A stretch of 64,000 nucleotides of DNA, from positions 51,871 to 115,870 of the forward strand of contig CAYUVA010000006.1 of the NCBI GenBank assembly GCA_964448115.1, in the 5' to 3' direction. The position numbers were made by a program, and so were the translations under genes. Under the pieces are notes generated by a model. It ran no database searches and was not told the origin of the DNA. It was given only the letters and a program-made list of their open reading frames with translations. Shown one piece after another: positions 48,759-57,783 of this stretch (position 1 is its first letter; each line of letters starts with the position of its first letter). Source of the stretch: CAYUVA01 sp964448115 [NCBI: uncultured bacterium]. Its GTDB lineage: Bacteria > CAYUVA01.

Positions 48759-51113
48759 TTACTGAAATCTCAGCTCTACCAGCCCAACGGATAACCGCCT
48801 AGGATCATCGCTCATACCGAGAGCTTTCGGGGAGCGAGCCTTGGATGCAAACAGCTCGATGGTATTGATGCCCCTTACTATACAATTCCCGTTAAATCTA
48901 AAATAGTACTCCCTTATTTCAGGTTCGAGCTGGATATTAAATTTCGCTTTGCGGTTGATGACTACGATTAGGTTTTGATCTTTTGCATCATAAGGAAATG
49001 GAAGAGCCTTGATTATCATCTGGTCTATCTCATTGTTTGTTGCGTAGAGGATAATTTCTCCCCGGAACCCTTCCATCCAGGTGCCGAAGGATTCGGGTTC
49101 AGAGAATCCCTTTACCAGGTAGCGTTTGCTTTCTTGGATATTGAACTCGATGCGATTGTCCTTTACTTCAAGGTATTTCAGGTCCGAGATATCGGCGTTT
49201 GCCGTTGGATAATAAAGATGATCCGAGCCTTTTATAGCTATTGCCTTGAACAGTGGCAATCTTTCAATGATCGCCTCATACTGCCTGGGAGCAGTTTTGA
49301 TTATGCTGCCGGTCTCCTTGTCCAAAGCGACCAGGTTCAATCCGGGAAGATCAGGGGATACCTGACGGCCATTAACATAGATATGTGCGAAATCTCCCAT
49401 ATCAAAGGCTCCGAGTTCGATTCTTATACCAGTCGGCATCCTTGCGTTGAACATGCCTTGATAATCGTTGGGATAAAGGTTCACTGCACCGAGATTATCG
49501 ATAGTTCTTATCATGCAGGTTCCCATCAGGTTGCCGATGATACAAAACGGCTTGTCCGCGCTTCTATGGTTGAGATCATGGATGCACCCAAGCATCGACT
49601 CGAAATCGAGCAGCTCGCTCAGCCATCTTCTCCCCTGTTTACGCTCTGCTAGGAGTATTACCGCATCCCGCTCGAGATCGCTTAATGCCCGATAGACCGC
49701 CTGCCCGGGTGATGGCTGGCGAATACGCCGAAACAGCATCTCATCGGCAATGCCGGCAGGCAACTTGTATGCGTAAGCCCGCATAGGCTGGTTAGGCTTT
49801 TCTATCGATCCAATAACAGGGATCCAAAGGTCATCTCGATATCGCATCACCGAAGATGCATAAGCGAGAGTCCAGTACCATTCCCATTGCACTGGCAGAT
49901 AAACTGCCGCATTGAATCCCAGCGGATCGAGCATCTGGTGGATCAACCTCATGCCATCGGTTTGGGTCGATGCTTCTATGCTAGTAAGTTTCCCAGGAAG
50001 CATACCAATGCAACGGCTTATTACGATAAGGACGACCAGAACGGCGAGCCATCCATGGAGCTTTCTTTTATCCTGTAGTATCCATCGCAACGAGAAGGCA
50101 GCGAAAATGGCTAGTAGAGCAGTGGTGGGCAACAGGAAATACCTGATATCACTTATCGCATAGCCTAAGGCAAAGGCGACCTGCAAAAGGCACCCTATGC
50201 TCATCGCTAGCCAGATCATGGATCTACTTGCCAGGAGCAATGCAAAGCCGATTGATGCTAATAATAGGACGATAAATGGCATATCCCTTGTGATATAGAT
50301 TCCGAAGAGTCGCAGCCGATCAGCGAGTTTCTCCAGCGGTAAGGCATATACAAGCTGACTGTATTGCCTGGCGGTTATGTGATGCAGCGCCCCTTTTAGT
50401 CTGCTCAGATCCTGCGGATACGCCGATTCGGGCAGCCTTATGAAGACAAACAAATAAACAGAGATCCCCATGAGAAAAAGTAAGACCAGGATGGGTGCTT
50501 TTCGGAGAAAAAACCGCCAATCTTTGATGACAATGACAAGCGCACCCGGTAGCAAAAATGCTATGAAAGTGAGGTGGTGAGCAACTCCTAGCCCTGCAAT
50601 GAAGCCTGATAGATATAATAATCGCTCTCTTCCAAAATGAAGGTATGCATAAATGGAGGTTATAAAGAAAAGGGTCAATACCAGGTTTAACGAGTAAACC
50701 TCAGCCTGCATGCTCGATTCCAGGAATATACCCCCCGTGCCAACGAATATCGCTGCTCCGAGTGCACAAAACCAAGAGCCGGTGGCTAATAAAAGAAGAT
50801 AATACGTCGCCTGCACCGCGATGGATGCAAACATTGCGTTGATGACATGAGCCTTGAAACAGGCAGAGCCAGTCGGAAGCAACATGCCAAATCGGGTCAA
50901 CAGCACGGCGAGAGGATAGCCGGGGGGATGCAGAGGATGCAATCGCCAGCTATTTACCGCTATCGAGGAGGTATCATAATAACCGATATCCTGGTTGATG
51001 GATAATAGGAAAAGCTGAAGAGCAACTAAAAACACCACTGGAAGATGTTTAAGTGAGCAACCTGTCTTGGCTTGGTCTTTGCAGTCATATTTAATGCGCC
51101 GAGCTGGAAACAT
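48759..51113 (-). CDS. DUF2723-like membrane glycosyltransferase with large soluble domain
   Basis: This protein of about 784 residues has a hydrophobic N-terminal half, with DIGYYDTSSIAVNSWRLHP and LHPPGYPLAVLLTRFG in the first loop, as in the DUF2723 protein at 38695, and SSMQAEVYSLNLV further on. The C-terminal half (about 400-784) is soluble, beta-rich and extracytoplasmic. It has no TPR, unlike its relatives here. ATG at 51113 was chosen; a GTG at 51128 would add five residues. Neither has a strong ribosome-binding site. Transfer of a lipid-linked sugar to proteins or glycans is inferred from the family. Confidence 0.78.
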   Translation of the reverse strand: MFPARRIKYDCKDQAKTGCSLKHLPVVFLVALQLFLLSINQDIGYYDTSSIAVNSWRLHPLHPPGYPLAVLLTRFGMLLPTGSACFKAHVINAMFASIAVQATYYLLLLATGSWFCALGAAIFVGTGGIFLESSMQAEVYSLNLVLTLFFITSIYAYLHFGRERLLYLSGFIAGLGVAHHLTFIAFLLPGALVIVIKDWRFFLRKAPILVLLFLMGISVYLFVFIRLPESAYPQDLSRLKGALHHITARQYSQLVYALPLEKLADRLRLFGIYITRDMPFIVLLLASIGFALLLASRSMIWLAMSIGCLLQVAFALGYAISDIRYFLLPTTALLAIFAAFSLRWILQDKRKLHGWLAVLVVLIVISRCIGMLPGKLTSIEASTQTDGMRLIHQMLDPLGFNAAVYLPVQWEWYWTLAYASSVMRYRDDLWIPVIGSIEKPNQPMRAYAYKLPAGIADEMLFRRIRQPSPGQAVYRALSDLERDAVILLAERKQGRRWLSELLDFESMLGCIHDLNHRSADKPFCIIGNLMGTCMIRTIDNLGAVNLYPNDYQGMFNARMPTGIRIELGAFDMGDFAHIYVNGRQVSPDLPGLNLVALDKETGSIIKTAPRQYEAIIERLPLFKAIAIKGSDHLYYPTANADISDLKYLEVKDNRIEFNIQESKRYLVKGFSEPESFGTWMEGFRGEIILYATNNEIDQMIIKALPFPYDAKDQNLIVVINRKAKFNIQLEPEIREYYFRFNGNCIVRGINTIELFASKARSPKALGMSDDPRRLSVGLVELRFQ

Positions 51114-51193
51114 GGTTTTTTCAAGCACTCCGAAAAATCAAACGAGCATTAGCACTAATACTATCATCAATACCGATTATATCCACTCATTAT

Positions 51194-51216
51194 CCCGGTT
51201 ATTAAGCCGGGTTTTT
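51194..51216 (+). terminator. Plus-strand intrinsic terminator or attenuator
   Basis: CCCGG (51194-51198), an 8-base loop, CCGGG (51207-51211), then TTTTT. No plus-strand gene ends here: the next plus gene starts at 51322. It could end an unannotated short transcript or attenuate the CoA-disulfide reductase gene from an upstream promoter. Confidence 0.5.
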
Positions 51217-51321
51217 CCTGGCATTTGCATCTTGATTATCTGAAGGGGTAATATTTCTCTGTTTATGGCACGAGACTTTGGAAACATGAATGTTTAATGT
51301 GGAAAACGAAAGGGATTGCAA

Positions 51322-53010
51322 ATGTCATCCAAAAGCTCAAGACGAATAGTGATTATAGGCGGTGTAGCTACGGGTCCCAAGGCTGCTGCCCGGATAAGAC
51401 GACTCGACCCAGATGCGGAGATAATAATAATCGAACAAGGAGAGTACTTCTCCTATGCATCCTGTGGATTGCCATACCTGGTTGCAGGTGCAGTGCCAGG
51501 CGTTTCCGATTTGCTCACCACCCCCTGGGGCGAAAAGCGAGATGCAGATTTCTTCAAGCGGACAAAGAATATCGAGGTGAGAAACTGTACCCGCGCCTTG
51601 AGCATCAATCGAGAGATGAAAGTGCTTAAGGTCGAGGATCTACAAAATGGCAGTAAGTACGATTTGCCCTATGATAAGCTAGTAATTGCCACTGGAGCCG
51701 AGCCGGTAAAACTCGATATCCCGGTCGATGAATATGAGAATGTCTTCGGTGCCCACAGCATAGACCAGGCGCAACGAATAATCGATTACATCAATGATAT
51801 GGATGTTGAAAATGCGGTTGTTGTCGGGGCAGGGCTTATCGGACTGGAGATGGTCGATGCATTATCAGCCATGGCAGTTGAAGCGACTCTAATTGAATCT
51901 CAGCAACACATTGCACCCTATATCCTCGACCCCGAGATGGCGACCTTGCTTAAAGCCAACCTGGAGAAGATGCAAGTAAAGGTTATCGCCGGTCAGCGAA
52001 TCGTCGATCTCGAAGGTGAAAATAAAAGGGCAAATACAGTGATTACCGATAAAAGCCGCCTCCAAACCGAGATGATCATCCTCTGTACCGGCATGAAACC
52101 GAATGTTCGGCTGGCTCAACAGGCAGGACTGAAAATAGGAGAAACTGGAGCTATCACGGTTAATCAATTCATGCAGACCAGCGATCCTGACATCTACGCC
52201 GGCGGTGATTGCATTGAAAATATCCATAAGATCACCGGCAAGCCCTATAATCAGCCCCTAAGCGGCTCTACAGCCAATCGGCATGGCAGGATCATCGGCA
52301 GCAATATCTGTGGTATAAAGGAGACGCTTCCACCGGTTGTAGGGACGGTTATCTTCAAGACTATGGGTATGAATATGGGCAAAGTAGGTCTTGGCGAAAG
52401 GGAGGCAATTAACCTTGGCTATGAGACCATTTGTGCCTATGCTCCTACAAAGGACAAGGCGCACTATTTCCCCGGTGGCAAGCCCTTTATTATAAAGCTG
52501 ATCGCAGATAGAAAGACGCAAAGGCTGTTAGGTGCTCAATTCCTCGGCTCTGGGGAGATCTCCAAGCGCCTGGATGTGGTAGCCACCGCATTGTACCTGG
52601 GGGCGAGCATCGATGATCTTTCCTCGATTGAATTAGGTTATTCGCCACCTTTTAGTGGCGCGATACACGGGCTGACACATGCGGCAAACACCATGAGAAA
52701 CAAAATCGAGCTCAATATTCCATCCATGCCCATTCAAAAGATAAAGCAAAAGATAAAACTAGGCGAGGATTTCATTTTGCTCGATGTGCGCACAACTGCC
52801 GAGTTCGACAAGGGAAGCATCAATGATCCTAGAACTAGAAATATACCACTTGACCAGCTTCGAGGTAGATTGAAAGAGCTTCCTTCTGACACGCAGATTA
52901 TTACCTTCTGTAAGATTGGCGCGCGCGGATATGAGGCAGCAAAGCTACTCAGGGATTCTGGTCTCAGGAATGCTTGCTTTATGGACGGCGGCTTCGAGAT
53001 GTGGTGGTGA
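51322..53010 (+). CDS. CoA-disulfide reductase/rhodanese fusion (CoADR-Rhd)
   Basis: This 562-residue FAD-dependent pyridine nucleotide-disulfide reductase has FAD motifs near the N-terminus (IVIIGGVATGPKAAARIR) and a second dinucleotide fold (AVVVGAGLIGLEMVDAL). The catalytic Cys48 is in FSYASCGLPYL, the single-Cys signature of CoA-disulfide and persulfide reductases. From about residue 475 a rhodanese domain follows with its active Cys530 in ITFCKIGARGYEAA. Such fusions reduce CoA-persulfide or polysulfide, or handle sulfane sulfur. AGGG lies 7 bases before the ATG at 51322. No other sulfur gene is adjacent. Confidence 0.93.
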   Translation: MSSKSSRRIVIIGGVATGPKAAARIRRLDPDAEIIIIEQGEYFSYASCGLPYLVAGAVPGVSDLLTTPWGEKRDADFFKRTKNIEVRNCTRALSINREMKVLKVEDLQNGSKYDLPYDKLVIATGAEPVKLDIPVDEYENVFGAHSIDQAQRIIDYINDMDVENAVVVGAGLIGLEMVDALSAMAVEATLIESQQHIAPYILDPEMATLLKANLEKMQVKVIAGQRIVDLEGENKRANTVITDKSRLQTEMIILCTGMKPNVRLAQQAGLKIGETGAITVNQFMQTSDPDIYAGGDCIENIHKITGKPYNQPLSGSTANRHGRIIGSNICGIKETLPPVVGTVIFKTMGMNMGKVGLGEREAINLGYETICAYAPTKDKAHYFPGGKPFIIKLIADRKTQRLLGAQFLGSGEISKRLDVVATALYLGASIDDLSSIELGYSPPFSGAIHGLTHAANTMRNKIELNIPSMPIQKIKQKIKLGEDFILLDVRTTAEFDKGSINDPRTRNIPLDQLRGRLKELPSDTQIITFCKIGARGYEAAKLLRDSGLRNACFMDGGFEMWW

Positions 53011-53034
53011 TACAGGCTTGAGGTTGGAGATTTT

Positions 53035-55818
53035 TTAGCTGCCGACCGCTATTTGCTGTTTACGCTTGAGTTGCTTTGTCTGAGCTGATATCGCCTCCAC
53101 ATAACCGGGATCAATCTTCAGTATATCGAGCTTTTCTTGGAGTAGATCCTTAAGTTCAAGCTCGCCGAGGCTTAGCATTCTAAGGTTGAAATGAGGGTTC
53201 TTATCCAATGCCATCGATCTAAAGCGAGTAAAATGATTTACACAATCCTGGTAGCGATGTTCCATCCCATAGGCGATGCCAATAAGCAGGTAACTAAGCG
53301 GAGCCCCTTTCTCGGCGAGGTTCTGACTATCGATATACTCTAATACCTTTTTGTAGGCGTTACCGCGCAATAGTTCGATGGCGAAGCGGAGCTTTTCCTT
53401 GTTGTTTTTGAAAAGTGCGCCGATGTCATACCCCCTGAGATACATTTCGCAGAGCCTTCCCCAATCACCAGTTTTATAATAAACCCTCGCCAGGGGATCA
53501 TCGAATACGGCGGGATCGGGGCTGCGAAGCTGACATTGCTGGTAAAAAAACTTGGCAGGGCTGTAAAGATGCAGCCCATAAGCAATCCTGCCCATAAGGC
53601 GATGAATCTGGTATGCAATCCCCCCTATAGTGTATATACCTACCTTGTCGATAATCGCAGAGTCAACCGATCCAGGGCTATTGATAATCGATATCTTGCC
53701 AGCTATCCCAAGCTCAAGCTTAATCTTTCCAGCCTGCCAGAATAAGTACCTGCTATTGAAGCGCCCAAGCTCCTGATTATTATTCTTCACCAGCACTTCT
53801 GCTTTGGCTGGGGATTTACAGAATACTACCAGTCTTCTTGGATGCTTGGTTGGCTTGATTTCAAGGCTTATCCAGTCGCCGGGCTGAAGTTCCCAGCCAT
53901 AATATGACTCGCCATGATAGTAGGGATCCTTTTTTACAGGGAAGATTCTGCCTCCATTTTTGTAAAAATCGTGCTTGTCCTCAGCCTCGAAGACATGCTG
54001 CCTGAGGGTCGCTGCAAAAAATAAGATGATGACAACCAGGCTAAAAATAGCTAAAAAACAGGTGGAGCGTGCCAGATACAATGGATATTTATCAAGGCAC
54101 GGCTTTTTGCGTATCACTAAGAAAAGTCCAAGGAGGACTATCCCCAATAGTGCCATGATAATTCCAATGCCGTTTACTCGGATAAAGGAGGGGAATACTT
54201 GTGTGAAGGCGAGGCGGCTGCCGTCATCGAATATCTCGAAGAGTACACCAGTTCCATCAGCCATGTTTGCCCGCACATCTGGTATGCAATAGGATAGGGC
54301 TAATATAATTGATGATAGCAACATCAACGGCGGAAATAGAGCCGATGAGATCGCTGGATATCGTTTTACCAAGGCAGCCAGGTAAAGACCGCCAAACGGG
54401 ATAAGCAACCCAATATACCTCCCCGGTGGCGTGGGGGCGCTGTGCCACATCGGATGACACGAGTAAACAAAATATCCCAGAACAATGGCAGCCTTTATTA
54501 TTCTATCAAGATGCCGATATTCCAGCCTTGCTAGTAACATTCCCACTAACACTAGTCCTAAAACCGGGCTGTAGATCAGCAATCCAGCCTCCTGATCAAA
54601 GAGCAAGCCAAACAAGCCCCTTATCGCACTTGAATCAGGAAGGTAGTTTTTTAGCTGGTAGATGGCGCCAAAGCGTTTGAAAATGAGATCCCCCTTCAAG
54701 AGCGTTAAATCCCCTAGGATTATGATCCCAATCAAGGGGATCAGTGTTAGCAGTAGGTACAATCTAAGGGCACGCTTTTGGGCATGAGTCAATACAATAA
54801 GCGCACCGATAACCAAGGTCAAAGCCACCGGCGCATATCGTATCTTCAAGACCATCAACCCTAGTGCTAGCAGTAATATAATTGTGGTCGCTCCAAGGAT
54901 TTGCTTTAAGGTGGGATTTGATGAACCATGCTTCAATAAAAGCGCCAACATGCCCCCCAAAATGAGCATTGCCACTGTCTCTGGATATATCTGGGTAGCT
55001 AACAGCCCAATGGGCATGGTAAAGGCGATCGCCGTCCAGGCAATTATGGATCCCCTCCCCTCGCCGATAACTTTTACATAGAGTCGGTAATAAACAGCCA
55101 TTGCACAGGCTGAGATGATGGCAATGGTTAATGTGGCGCCTAGCCGCCCGAGAACCGCAAATAAAGGCAACAAGACCAGGGGAAACAAGACACCTAGCCC
55201 CTGAGAACGTATCTCCCCTTTTATGACTATATCAGATGGCTTCGGCTCCAGTTCATACCAATAAAAATCTTGGTAGTCCTTATCTTGATAACCCCGATAC
55301 TGATTTATGCTGCCGTCCTTCAGGATCGCATTAGTGATCATCAGGTAATGTGGCTCATCGCCGGTTGTGCTATAAGATATGACCGCCAGGTGTGCGAGCG
55401 AAATATAGACTACAGTGCAGACAAGCAAAGCTTTAAGGAACCCATGTTTACTCGATGATTTGCTTGATGCCCCCAGGAGCCTTGAGGTGCAAAGAATGAC
55501 AAAACCCGCTGCATAAGCCAGGTGAACTAGTTGAATGAAGAGTATCTGCGACCAGACCGATCGACTGGCAAATAATCCAATCAAAGGCAGAAGGCTGATA
55601 TTTATCGAGCTTAACAATAAAGGGGATGGGGAACCTGGAAAAAACAAGGTCCTATGAAAAAAGGCTGCCAGCGGAAAAATGAATGACCATATAGCGATCA
55701 GATCAATAAAAGGCTTGGATCGTGCACAGAAGTGGATCTCCCCCTGGCATAGCATTAAACAAGAGATCAGAAATGGAACGAGCAAAGAAAGCGCGGCTCT
55801 GGTTGCTTTTTTTATCAT
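53035..55818 (-). CDS. Large polytopic GT-C-like membrane protein with helical-repeat tail
   Basis: This 927-residue protein has about 14 hydrophobic helices in the first 580 residues. An early loop holds STTGDEPHYLMITNAIL, an Asp/Glu-bearing loop like those of oligosaccharyl- and protein-glycosyltransferases. A beta-rich extracytoplasmic domain lies at about 600-720, and the last 200 residues are helical, with TPR-like pairs (FAIELLRGNAYKKVLEYID and others). The ATG is one base after the stop of the TatT-like gene, so both are co-translated. It is probably a glycosyltransferase; substrate unknown. Confidence 0.75.
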   Translation of the reverse strand: MIKKATRAALSLLVPFLISCLMLCQGEIHFCARSKPFIDLIAIWSFIFPLAAFFHRTLFFPGSPSPLLLSSINISLLPLIGLFASRSVWSQILFIQLVHLAYAAGFVILCTSRLLGASSKSSSKHGFLKALLVCTVVYISLAHLAVISYSTTGDEPHYLMITNAILKDGSINQYRGYQDKDYQDFYWYELEPKPSDIVIKGEIRSQGLGVLFPLVLLPLFAVLGRLGATLTIAIISACAMAVYYRLYVKVIGEGRGSIIAWTAIAFTMPIGLLATQIYPETVAMLILGGMLALLLKHGSSNPTLKQILGATTIILLLALGLMVLKIRYAPVALTLVIGALIVLTHAQKRALRLYLLLTLIPLIGIIILGDLTLLKGDLIFKRFGAIYQLKNYLPDSSAIRGLFGLLFDQEAGLLIYSPVLGLVLVGMLLARLEYRHLDRIIKAAIVLGYFVYSCHPMWHSAPTPPGRYIGLLIPFGGLYLAALVKRYPAISSALFPPLMLLSSIILALSYCIPDVRANMADGTGVLFEIFDDGSRLAFTQVFPSFIRVNGIGIIMALLGIVLLGLFLVIRKKPCLDKYPLYLARSTCFLAIFSLVVIILFFAATLRQHVFEAEDKHDFYKNGGRIFPVKKDPYYHGESYYGWELQPGDWISLEIKPTKHPRRLVVFCKSPAKAEVLVKNNNQELGRFNSRYLFWQAGKIKLELGIAGKISIINSPGSVDSAIIDKVGIYTIGGIAYQIHRLMGRIAYGLHLYSPAKFFYQQCQLRSPDPAVFDDPLARVYYKTGDWGRLCEMYLRGYDIGALFKNNKEKLRFAIELLRGNAYKKVLEYIDSQNLAEKGAPLSYLLIGIAYGMEHRYQDCVNHFTRFRSMALDKNPHFNLRMLSLGELELKDLLQEKLDILKIDPGYVEAISAQTKQLKRKQQIAVGS

Positions 55819-55819
55819 C

Positions 55820-56599
55820 CTAGGGATCTTCTTTGGTCAGCTCCTTAAGCAATCGCCTCGCCGAGGCTTTTTCTCTTGTGTTCTCTGCCTCTCGATCCTC
55901 CAAGACATCTGCTGGTGTCTCCACGATATAACGAAGCTGAGCTATTGCCTTTTGCTTTTCTCCACTCTTCAGATAAGCCTTTGCCAAAAAATATCTATTT
56001 GTAAAGAGCCTAGGCTCGATCTGTACCGCCTTGAGCGCCATCTCGACAGCCTTTTTCGGATCGCCACCTAACAGTCGTGGTGCTCGCAGATAAAGCTGAC
56101 TATAATACCTATAGACACCGCCATAGTTGTATGTATCATCAAGCTCTTCGACCTTCCTTAGAAGGTCAAGCACCGGTTTTAATACAAAAAGGCTCTTCAT
56201 TATCCCGGTGTCGCGGGCTATTACCCCCATGCAGGTAGCCTTCCAGAAGTATCCAGCCGGGTTCGTGCTATCCTGCTCGATTAGCCTTTCGGCTGTCTTT
56301 ATCCCCCTTAAGAAGCATCGCTTTCGTTTTGGCTGTTCATCCAGCGAGCAATGCGCCCCTTGCCAGAAATATAGATGGGTCAGCTTTTCCAGGTACCCGG
56401 TGTTGCCGGGATCATCTTGAAGTAGTTGCTCGAAGGCTCTCACTGCCTGTTCGCACTTATCCCGCTGGTTGCGTTGCTCATAAAGCTGGTCAGCATGGAC
56501 AGCCGGCTCATCGTCGGTGCCGGTGCCGGGCTGTGCCTTTATCGATAAGGCAGAAAAAAGTATAGCCAGAGCCACCGAAGACATGATCTTCCACCCCAT
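55820..56599 (-). CDS. TatT-like TPR protein (TRAP transporter accessory family)
   Basis: This periplasmic protein of about 259 residues has a signal peptide (MGWKIMSSVALAILFSALSI, cut after KA) and an all-helical TPR fold. The layout GYFWKATCMGVIARDTGIMK, then LFVLKPVLDLLRKVEEL, GGVYRYYSQLYLRAPRLLGG and SGEKQKAIAQLR, matches the TatT family, trimeric periplasmic proteins that accompany TRAP-type transporters. No TRAP permease lies in the window. The start is the ATG at 56599; a TTG at 56608 is also possible. One base separates it from the large membrane protein. Confidence 0.8.
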   Translation of the reverse strand: MGWKIMSSVALAILFSALSIKAQPGTGTDDEPAVHADQLYEQRNQRDKCEQAVRAFEQLLQDDPGNTGYLEKLTHLYFWQGAHCSLDEQPKRKRCFLRGIKTAERLIEQDSTNPAGYFWKATCMGVIARDTGIMKSLFVLKPVLDLLRKVEELDDTYNYGGVYRYYSQLYLRAPRLLGGDPKKAVEMALKAVQIEPRLFTNRYFLAKAYLKSGEKQKAIAQLRYIVETPADVLEDREAENTREKASARRLLKELTKEDP

Positions 56600-56644
56600 A
56601 GCCCTCAATCCCGATCCAGTTTTGGATGATTCGAACCGGTGGAG

Positions 56645-57676
56645 TTAACCAAAGAATACCTTTGCCACCTCATAAAGCTCCTTGGGCACATTCTTAGGTT
56701 TGAGAGCATCCTTGTTTAGCGGTATGGGAACGATTTCATTTCCCTTTAATGATACCATCTTACCGAAGTCCCCTTGCAGGAAGCATTCCACAGCCTTTAC
56801 CCCGTATCTTGTAGCCAGCACGCGGTCATAGGCAGTTGGAGTTCCTCCCCTTTGTACATGTCCAAGTTGGGTTACCCTGACCTCGTACCTGGTTCTTTTC
56901 TCTATTTTCTCTGCCATGTAGGCTCCGATGCCTCCCAGTCGTACATGTCCGAAGGGGTCGGTTCCTCTTGAAAGGGTGATATGTTCGTCCTGTCCTTTGA
57001 TCTTAGCCCCCTCGGCTACGACTACTATGCTGAAGTCTTTTCCAAGGTCGTGCCTCTTTCGTATATTCTCGCAGACTTCGTCCATATCGATGGGGAATTC
57101 AGGAATTAGTATCTGGTCAGCTCCACCGGCTATTCCGCCCTCCACTGCGATCCAGCCGGAGTGTCTTCCCATCACCTCCACGATCATTACTCTATTATGC
57201 GACTCGGCTGTGGTGTGCAACCTATCTATAGCCTCTGTAACAATATTGATCGCGGTATCGAATCCAAAGGTGGCATCGGTGCCGGCTAGGTCATTGTCTA
57301 TGGTCTTGGGGATACCGATAATCCTAAGCCCCTCATCGATGAACCTGGCACCGACTCCCAGGGTATCCTCACCTCCTATGGCTATCAGGCAATCTAGTCC
57401 AAAGCGCTTGTAGTTCTCCAGGCATTTTTGAATATCCTGTGTCTTATTGAAGGGGTTGGTTCTGGTGGTGCCAAGTATAGTACCCCCTTTATGGAGTATC
57501 CCGCTTACATAGTATTGGGTTAATGGCACAGTATCGCCGACTATCAGTCCAAGCCATCCCTTTTCGATCCCCACCACCTGTATATCATGCAAGATCGCCT
57601 TGCGGGTAACCGCCCTTATGGCAGCGTTCAATCCAGGGCAATCTCCTCCGCCGGTCAGGACTCCTATGGTCTTCAA
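56645..57676 (-). CDS. Phosphofructokinase, predicted PPi-dependent
   Basis: This 343-residue enzyme phosphorylates fructose 6-phosphate. GGGDCPGLNAAIR, PKTIDNDL and MGRHSGWIA are intact. At the two positions that discriminate the phosphoryl donor (E. coli numbering, which this sequence matches exactly) it has Asp104 (GGEDT) and Lys124 (PKTIDND), the combination found in pyrophosphate-dependent enzymes rather than the Gly/Gly of ATP-PFK. The start was set at the TTG at 57676 (MKTIGVLTGGGDCPG), with AAGGAG 9 bases upstream; a TTG at 57685 lies too close to that site. No glycolytic neighbour is present except the distant glucokinase. Confidence 0.93.
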   Translation of the reverse strand: MKTIGVLTGGGDCPGLNAAIRAVTRKAILHDIQVVGIEKGWLGLIVGDTVPLTQYYVSGILHKGGTILGTTRTNPFNKTQDIQKCLENYKRFGLDCLIAIGGEDTLGVGARFIDEGLRIIGIPKTIDNDLAGTDATFGFDTAINIVTEAIDRLHTTAESHNRVMIVEVMGRHSGWIAVEGGIAGGADQILIPEFPIDMDEVCENIRKRHDLGKDFSIVVVAEGAKIKGQDEHITLSRGTDPFGHVRLGGIGAYMAEKIEKRTRYEVRVTQLGHVQRGGTPTAYDRVLATRYGVKAVECFLQGDFGKMVSLKGNEIVPIPLNKDALKPKNVPKELYEVAKVFFG

Positions 57677-57783
57677 GTCGATCAACTCCTTTTTTGGATC
57701 TGTCAGACAGATTAAGAATAAAATGAGCTATCGGCTTTTAAGCCTAGTTCAATGAGCAAGAATCGCACTAGGTGCCTGCTTTT

